64,000 nucleotides of DNA from positions 25,830,417 to 25,894,416 of the forward strand of contig OY727098.1 of assembly GCA_963402885.1 (NCBI GenBank), written 5' to 3'. Source of the stretch: Antedon bifida. Lineage: Eukaryota > Echinodermata > Crinoidea > Comatulida > Antedonidae. Positions 56,346-64,000 of this stretch are shown here, one piece after another. The notes under the pieces are model-generated. The model had not been told where the DNA came from and did no database searches. It saw only the letters and a program-made list of their open reading frames with translations. Both the position numbers and the translations under genes were made by a program. Within the stretch, counting starts at the first letter, position 1, and every line of letters starts with the position of its first letter.

Positions 56346-57534
56346 TAAATTGTTTTTCCTTATTTATAATATTATTATTTCATCTGTTCATCTCGAAGCA
56401 ATCATTATAATCATACATTATATTTTATATTTTTCCCATCTTTTTACCATCTGCTTTAATGATCATATTAAAATCTTTATTACCTGCAAATCTGTATCTC
56501 CTTCGCTGAGGAAGTATTGTTCTCCGATTTCAGGGTACTCGATCCAATTAAAATATACGATAAAATATTATGATGTTAATAATTGTCAATCAAAAACTGC
56601 AAGCTCATTTGCAACACATCTTCACAAAGCAACGTTTTTTTTTCCAAATCTTTTTATCACACCAATTCAAAAATTATTAGGTAATTAGGTAATTAGGATA
56701 AGCAAACTGATTAACCAAGATTGTATCTTTAACATTGATATGAGTTTAAACAAATTTTCATTCATTCATTCGTTTTTCTTTATTTAACTTCTGTCTTATA
56801 CTATCATTAAGAGTACTGTATATGCTTTTATTTCACAACAAAACCAACTGATAACTTTATTTCAGATACAGACAAGTAGTGGACTTACATTTTCTTTGTT
56901 AAGTCCTCTCTTTGAAATGAACTCCTACTTCTTGTCTAACTTTCACCCACTTTTGATTCATTTAAAATTAATTAAAAAAACTTTAGCAAATTTCAGGATA
57001 CAATGCACCTTTGACTTTTTTTGGTGTAAAATTGGTGCAATTTAAATGTTTGATTATTATATTATTCACAATATATGGTAAATTTGCAGATCAGAATTTG
57101 AGTAACTTTTTTTCACAGGAATCATTTAAAAACTATAGTTTCTATTGTTTTATTTTTTTAATAATAGTTCTATTGTCTCAATTTATACATTTATTTCAAA
57201 GTGTAATATGAATACAATTGACTGTTTGACATTTTGTAACATTTATTAGTTTCAAACTCATTACTTTTTGTGGTATCATACCATATTGTTAAAGTTATTG
57301 ACTAAATGTGTTAAAGTTGATGGTATATATGAAATGAAATTGCCACGATCTTAAAATTATACTTTATTTAAATAAGGTTTATAAAACATCCATATTTTAA
57401 TAAAGCCATATTGATTGTTAATTAAAGGTAGATAGCACTGTAGATTAAAATTGGATGAACTTTATTTCTTTCTTTTTAAACTTTAACACAGTGAAAGTTG
57501 TATATGTACAAATCTTACAATACTATATGGATTA

Positions 57535-57906
57535 AAGGCATTTACACTAGGACGATAAAGATGGACGATAAATATATAAGCATTTATTTTTTTTACATAA
57601 AACAAAAGAAATTAGAAAGGTTTTCGTTCTAGAACTATAGGATAATTATTTATGCTGTCTTTGATAAAAATAATATTTTTAAAATTCCAATAAAATAACG
57701 TCAAACCAAATAAAATCGTTGTTTATTGCTCTTACTAATCATGACGTCATTTAATTGGACATGTGAAAGCATAGCAAAGGAAGCATAGATGGTTATTCTA
57801 TAGTTCTAGAATGAAAAGTTTTTATATTTCTTTCGTTTTATGTATGAAAAATGCACATTTGTCTATTTATCGTCGATCATTATCGTCCTAGTGTAAATGG
57901 GCTTTA
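57535..57906 (+). mobile_element. MITE with AAAGGCATTTACACTAGGAC ends
   Basis: aaggcatttacactaggacg and cgtcctagtgtaaatgggctt are TIRs with TA on both sides. Inner arms cgataaatatataagc and tctagaactatag.ataatta are also inverted. The element is 370 bp without an ORF. Confidence 0.88.
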
Positions 57907-60900
57907 CAGTCAATCCCCTCTATGTTACCTTTTTTATACACTTTGCTTAAAAAGAAAAACAAATATTTCAAAAATTTTCTTAAAATCATATTAACTGTAA
58001 TAAAAATTATAACGTTCAAAACTTTACTTTAAAGACAAAGTTGACTCAAAATATCAACCTCACTCAATTAGTAAACCTCATTAAAAAAAATTAAACCTTA
58101 CTCAAACAGTAAACTGCACTCAAAATATAAAACTCAACTCAAGATATGCTTTAGATTTCACTCAAAATGTAAACTCTTTGCTAACATATCTCAAGTTCTT
58201 TTTAATAATACCTGATAAATGTTTAAATATTTGTTTTCAACAAGATGACATCATTTCTATATATATACTCTGTACTTTCAAGCCTTGTTAGCCATCTAGT
58301 GTTTTTCCAAGTAATATCTACTTTTGTTTTGTTTTGATGTTTCAATTATAAAATCTTTATTTACAAGGATGTTTTCATGAAGTTTTATTTTCATGAGGGA
58401 AATATTTGTGTTCAATCCATTAATCCTAGCACGCATATTCAATGTGACGCAAATTTTGATTATACGTTGGAGACAATAGAAAACATCATCTTTTCATTTA
58501 TATTAAATTGCCTGATTTCCTCAGGAAACAAGATTCTACGCTATTCACCAAGACTTTTCGTCTCTAATCAGAGGTTAGCACAAATTACTTAACACTCTTT
58601 AAACAATGGAAATATGACTCACACAATTGCAGGTTTGTAACTCAACATCCACGGTCAGCTGCGATATGAGTGAGGTTGTACCGTTTTCTGACGCAGGCCT
58701 TTTTCGATTTTTTTTTAGGAAATTTGCTTGAGTTGTTAGTTGCGGATTAATGAATTGAGATTTACCATTAGAAACATTGCTTGGTTTCTTACTCGTACAC
58801 AAAAGTATAGACCGCATAAATCCATCGGCAGAGTTCTACCAATAATTAGAAAATTAGCTTAAAAAATTTTCGAAATTGCGTACTCACGGAAATGAATATT
58901 CTGTATAAACTAGAATCTTAAATGAAAAAAAATTTTGAAGTTAGACATCATTAATGTTGACATTTTGAATTAAAGTTAGACATCATTGTTGACATTTTGA
59001 ATAACATCCTTGTATATACTGCCCTCTACCTAGAGCTAGTCAGCAGACAAGATCAATAGATAAGAAATTTTCCGATAAAAATCATTTATGTGGGTAAATC
59101 ATTTAAATAAGAGTCTTTGAATTCAGAACATTATAATGAGCACGCTCCGTCAGAGTGTCGGATGCAATCCCACAGGGAAGTTTTCAGACTATCCCAGGGG
59201 GTTTAGACTACCCCGTGGGTGTTTGAGCCTCCCCATGTCTCAGACACAATCAATCAGTAAATGTTCTTTTTTGATTAAATCAATTTTTGTAAAGAGAGTA
59301 AAGTGCTTACTGTAAAATGTTGACAGGGAGGATTTTGTTATTTTATAGTATAAGGCAGACTTTTTAGACATCTTTATTAAAATCAAAACTTATTCTCCAA
59401 CTTTTTCAGTATTTCAAAATGTGTATAATGTAAAATGATTATCATTTACTAAACTTTTGGAGAAAGTTTGTCTCCAGAATTTGTTTTAATTTACCATTTG
59501 TTCCAGAACATGACATTTTTTCTTCCTTGTTTCAGTAAATGACCAACCTTGTAAATGTTAACATATTTTAAAGCAACAAGTAATTTTATGAGATCATATT
59601 TAATTATAAAGATGATTAGTAGAAACATTATGTGTACTGTTAATTTGGTACTTCAATTGGGCAACTAGCAATGGCACATCCAGGATTTTGAAAATCAAAT
59701 TAGCTTAAAAATCGGCAAATGATTTGATAACCATTGTATTGCAATTTCACAAATTCAGGGACTATTACCGGTCTGCTGATATTCACCAACTTTGTTAAAC
59801 TTTATTATTAATTCATTTACTTTTTAGGTCTTTTATTTTAAAGTTTGTAAATTTTTAAAACATAATTGCTTTAAGCCCGAAACATGTTAAATTTAATGAA
59901 GAATATAAATTATAAACTTGAAATGTTTATTACTTCATAAATGTCATATTATTATATAAAGAAATTAAATCTTTGATAATAAAAATATATTTAAATGTTG
60001 CCATAAGCTAAGTTTGGATTAAAGCATGGTTTAATTCTACCAACCAACCATCACACCACCCAACTATTTTACTTTTATGATATATGGTTTCATGAAATCA
60101 ATTGAGTAATTAAAATAAGTATTTAAAACAATTTGATCACAAAATGTTTGTAGTACATTAGCTTATAATATAGATAAATAAGTAGATAAAATTCACATTT
60201 GGGAGTATACGCCATAATTTAATACTATAATGTACTGGTATAGAGTGACTTACTTTTTAAATTCAATATGTTTGTACTTTGTTTGTTAGTGGAATCTCCT
60301 AATATATTTTAACAGTTTCGTTATTAAAGTTTATTAATAGTTATTAATTGAAACTACAATTATTATCAAGGTCAAAGGTCATCAAATGGAGCAGCAAATG
60401 ATTGAAAACTGAATAATACAGTACTGTATATAGAAATCAAATCAAAAGTTATACCAAAATGTATGATGCTGTATAGGCAAATACATAACATCCAACAAAG
60501 GTACAGACATGGCTGTTAAGTTGCTACAATTTATTTGAAAATATTATCACAAATGTTCTGAGGTGTTTGTCAAGTGATAATATATGTATTTAGATTTGTT
60601 GAAAGATAGATGCTGTGTTGCTGTTAGATATTTTCCAAATATATAAATGGGGAAAACTTTCAAGAAATGTAATACCATAGAACGAAGAAACTTTGACAGA
60701 GGTAGAATCAGCATTGTGTATAAAGCACAAGCCTCTGATTGGTGCATGTGTACCCTCCCACTACAGGAAGCCTCTGAGAAGCAACTAATATGCTTTCCTT
60801 TTTTCTGAGACACTAAAGATCAAGAGCATAGGAACGACCATCTTGTCAAGTATTTGCATTGCTGCCCCGTACACTGACTTCAGTCCACACCTTAAAATGT

Positions 60901-61260
60901 GTACTCCACGTGCCAAAACCAGTCTATGCCCATTTATAATAGTTATTTAAAAAAAAAATAAATAAAACTTCTAGTGAAAACTAATATTTAAAAGTTTAGA
61001 ATACACTGTATGATATTGAGACATTTCTATGTGAAATTGATAGTTTTGAAAATGCGTAGGCTGAAAAAGAATAAAATAACTTATACACTTTTTTTTTGGT
61101 CAGTTGAACGTGACCATGGGACTAATAGCTGATTGGTGATAATTGAGCATGTCATGAAACGGAAAGAAGGACCACTTGAAGGGTTCAATGCACGCGCTCA
61201 CAAATCCGACGGAAGGAAGTAAGGGGATGACGGGAATGCTATTTAGGATATGTGGAAATT
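57907..61260. other. Non-coding, AT-rich
   Basis: I see no gene I can support. Short ORFs at 58377-58592 (+), 58599-58817 (-) and 60547-60813 (-) lack any known domain. Confidence 0.45.
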
Positions 61261-61283
61261 AGCCTAATCTTATCTGATAACAT

Positions 61284-61309
61284 TGCGCATGCTTACCGTG
61301 CATCCGGAA
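61284..61309. promoter_or_regulatory. NRF1-like and ETS-like motif pair (candidate promoter)
   Basis: tgcgcatgc (NRF1-type palindrome core) and ccggaa (ETS type) lie 11 bp apart in a local rise of CG dinucleotides. This is a common make-up for TATA-less housekeeping promoters in animals. No first exon could be assigned. Confidence 0.3.
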
Positions 61310-61699
61310 ACAATCTTAAAAAGCCAATTTCACGATGATAGTGACAACATTAGCAGGTGCTTCAGTAATTTTTTGCTATTGTGAAATAATTTTTGTAGAA
61401 ATTTATTGTGGTTTCTTATCGTTTTCATCAAAATTTGATTTGCGTCACACAACTAAATTAAGTTAAATCTACCGTATTTCTCTTACGAACAAGACAGCTC
61501 GGAAAGTAAAGCATATGTATTATTTCCCAAAGTACACAAGTCTTTTTCAATTTTTTAAGTGGCTATTTTAAAATATGACAGAATTTAAGGAGTGTTAACT
61601 TCCTGTATAATTAATATGTCTGATTTTAGTCTATAAGATTAGACTTAATGTTCTTAATATTTATAATGCTAGTAACGCTCTTGTCTGGCATTTCTATTC

Positions 61700-62140
61700 A
61701 GTCTTCTAACTGTTTCCTTTTTTTTTTTCAACTTTCTCTTATCAATTCTCAGTCTTTCTTCTTTTTTTAAACTTTCTCTTATCAATTCTCAATCTTTCTT
61801 CTAATTATCTTCTCATTTTCTTTTCAGTCTTGTCACTATTTCCTAATCTTTTTTGTTTTAAATAATGGAAAAGTTATTAAGAAAATTAGGAAACTTGAAG
61901 GTAAATTAGTAAAATAGCAATGGATGCAAAAAGAAAAACAAACAAATAAAAGAATAAATATACATTAGATATTTAAAAAGATAAGAAATGAGAAATATAA
62001 AAAATATATAAGATGATTAAATAAGAAATAGTGGATAATGAGAAATGATGAAACTTTGGAAAATAGCAATTGATGCCAAAAGAAACAATTCATTTTTTTA
62101 AACTTTCTCTTATCAATTCTTTTCATTCCATCATCCACTA
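61700..62140 (+). repeat. Direct repeats of ACTTTCTCTTATCAATTCT
   Basis: actttctcttatcaattct occurs near 61731, 61770 and 62101, beside the left arm and spacer of the large inverted repeat. Confidence 0.75.
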
Positions 62141-62484
62141 TTTCTTAATTTAATCATCTTTGTCATCTCCTTTCTTATCTTCAATATTTCTGATTTCTTA
62201 TTCATAATCTTTCATATCTATTTGTTCTTTATTTTTTTAGTTTTGTGTATTGTTTCTTTGGGCATCAATTGCTATTTTTCAAAGTTTCATCATTTCTCAT
62301 TATCCACTATTTCTTATTTAATCATCTTTAATATTTTTTGTATTTGTCATTTCTTATCTTTTTTAATATCTAGGCCTAATGTATATTTATTCTTTTATTT
62401 GTTTGTTTTAGGTATGTTTTTCTTTTTGCATTCATTGCTATTTTTCCAATTTAACTTCAAGTTTTACTAATAACTTTTCCATTT
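61865..62484. repeat. Large inverted repeat, arms about 225-235 bp
   Basis: 61865-62088 (ggaaaagttatt ... agcaattgatgccaaaagaa) is matched by its reverse complement at 62250-62484 (ttctttgggcatcaattgct ... aataacttttcc). The spacer is 161 bp and pyrimidine-rich. There are small indels only. Confidence 0.9.
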
Positions 62485-63289
62485 TTCTTTTCTATAACAA
62501 TTTATTTTTCATTTATCAATCAGTAAAAAAACTTGCTTTATTTGATTGCTTTACTGGCAGATTTTCATTCTTCCAAATCTCAAGGGTTAGAGCTGATGGC
62601 AATGTTCAAGTTGATTTTAAATTGGTATTTAATACACAAATTACAAAATAAGTATGTGAGTAATTATGTTTAGTTTCATAAAAGATTGAATTCATGAATT
62701 TCGAATTAAGCAAAAGTTTGGTTAAAAAAAGATATTTTGTTTTATTTATTTGCAAAAAAGTTCTTATTCACAAAATACACAAGTAAATAGTAAGATGCAG
62801 TTTTCTCTATTTAAAAAGGTTATGTTCTTAAGCTAGATATGGAATGCCTACCTAATTTATGCTAGGTATGTCATTTATCTTTAGTGTCCATTTTTATGTT
62901 GTTTACAATGGTGAGATGGATTGGTGACAAATAATAGGAGAAATGCAGCTTTCAGTGGTCACATGTTGATGGTATGGCAGTGATGACCTAGTGATATGAG
63001 CAACATTGCTAATACTGTAGTGGTTACAGTTGGGGTTGATTTAATATAAGTTTGCGTTGGCGAAAAAATTGAGGACCACAATAATCTATCGATTTTTTTA
63101 AAACAAAATTGAGAATTGAATAGACGCACAAACACACAAGAATGAAGTTACAGATTTCCAACTTTTAAGTGTTTCCACACAAAAAATGTCAATAATATCT
63201 AAACATTTTTATTGAATGGTTAGTAGTTACATGGGGCTGGTTAGTTAATGAAGTTTGTTACATCAGTTTGTTATTGTGGAATTATTACG

Positions 63290-63605
63290 TTAGTGGTTAA
63301 ACTGTTATATTGGTTATTGGAATTATTACGTTAGTTTAAACTGTTATGTTAGTGGTTTGGATTGTTACGTTGTGGTTAAACTGTTACGTTAAGCTTGGTT
63401 CCCACTAGCGACGCAACGCAAGGACGTAACGTAACGTAGGTGATTTGACCAATCACAAGCGATGGATTATTCGAATAGTGGCTTGTCATTGGTCAACTCG
63501 CTTTCGTTGGGCGTAAGTCCTTGCGTTGCGTCTCTAGTGGGAACCACGCTTTAGTGGTTTGGATTGTTACGTTAGTGGTTAAACTATTACGTTAGTGAGT
63601 GGAAT
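63290..63605 (+). repeat. Degenerate GTTACGTTAGTGGTTAAACT minisatellite
   Basis: gttacgttagtggttaaact and ggtttggattgttacg recur on both sides of an inserted MITE. Confidence 0.85.
63392..63550 (+). mobile_element. AGCTTGGTTCCCACTAG palindromic MITE with TTA duplication
   Basis: agcttggttcccactagcga and tctctagtgggaaccacgct are TIRs of more than 30 bp. TTA lies directly on both sides (63389-63391, 63551-63553). The uninterrupted site acgttagtgg occurs in the neighbouring minisatellite units. TTA/TAA duplications point to PIF/Harbinger. Confidence 0.92.
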
Positions 63606-64000
63606 TAATTTTGAAAGAATGGGTGATACAAAATAGATGTATCAACAATAATTATTCTGATCGCAAAAGTGTTAATACGTGACAACGTTGAGCTTCTAGA
63701 TACCATTATAATTTCGATGATCTTCATGTACGATAGGGCCTATACAGTGTCTAAGATATTATTTTCATTCATGATGGCAGAAAAGAAGAGAAAAACGGTG
63801 CTAAAAGAATGGGATGGAGATAGAAGTTTTCGAAATAAACAATTCCGGGTTTAAGATTGATTTTCTATCAGATAATAAAGATTGTAGATCGAAGATTATG
63901 AAATATAATTGTTTAAGCTTTGTTAATAACATCGTCAACTATAATTCAGTAGTCAACACTACAGTCACGCAACGTATTTTCATTTTCAAACTTGATCTTT

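Noticed and set aside
56296..56688. 130-residue ORF
   Set aside because: It is low-complexity Phe/Ile/Leu from the pyrimidine-rich array.
62222..62470. 82-residue Phe-rich ORF
   Set aside because: It is a by-product of the pyrimidine-rich right arm of the inverted repeat.

Overview
This window is nuclear DNA from an animal. Its genes are split into many short exons by long, AT-rich introns, with GT-AG splice sites, and one intron looks like a minor-spliceosome (U12) intron. The two recognisable genes resemble vertebrate FCHO1/2 and ZDHHC21. The surrounding DNA is full of palindromic MITEs, tRNA-derived repeats and GGCCTA-rich patches, which suggests an invertebrate deuterostome, perhaps an echinoderm. 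That taxonomic call is an inference, not something read directly from the sequence.

Region 1 to about 20.7 kb (+ strand) holds the 3' part of an FCHO gene, an F-BAR and mu-homology endocytic adaptor. I place 22 coding exons (two of them tentative) that join in frame to 870 residues and a stop: the end of the F-BAR domain, a low-complexity linker and a complete C-terminal mu-homology domain. The 5' end of the gene lies outside the window. The region from 20.7 to 30.9 kb has no recognised protein gene. It carries a 38-bp satellite, several MITEs and a 4.1-kb foldback-like element (25459-29557). That element has long terminal inverted repeats and an internal direct duplication of about 1.15 kb, each copy holding a tRNA-like gene.

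Region 30.95 to 48.84 kb (+ strand) holds a complete ZDHHC21-like protein S-acyltransferase gene with seven coding exons and 332 residues. One of its introns is 11.8 kb long and contains a 1.6-kb element with hairpin ends. The last ZDHHC intron holds a 1.5-kb CAGGGG-ended element with 6-bp direct repeats at its flanks. Region 48.8 to 64 kb has no gene I can name. It contains one tRNA-like sequence, MITEs, a pyrimidine-rich array, a large inverted repeat and a possible bidirectional-type promoter near 61.3 kb.

The two genes have no obvious operational link beyond membrane biology: FCHO starts clathrin-mediated endocytosis and the DHHC enzyme palmitoylates proteins at membranes. The most unusual signals are the AT-AC intron in FCHO, the 4.1-kb foldback element with its paired tRNA-like heads, a 13-copy palindromic MITE family with TTA/TAA target duplications, and a related-type MITE whose insertion site can be read directly from a minisatellite.
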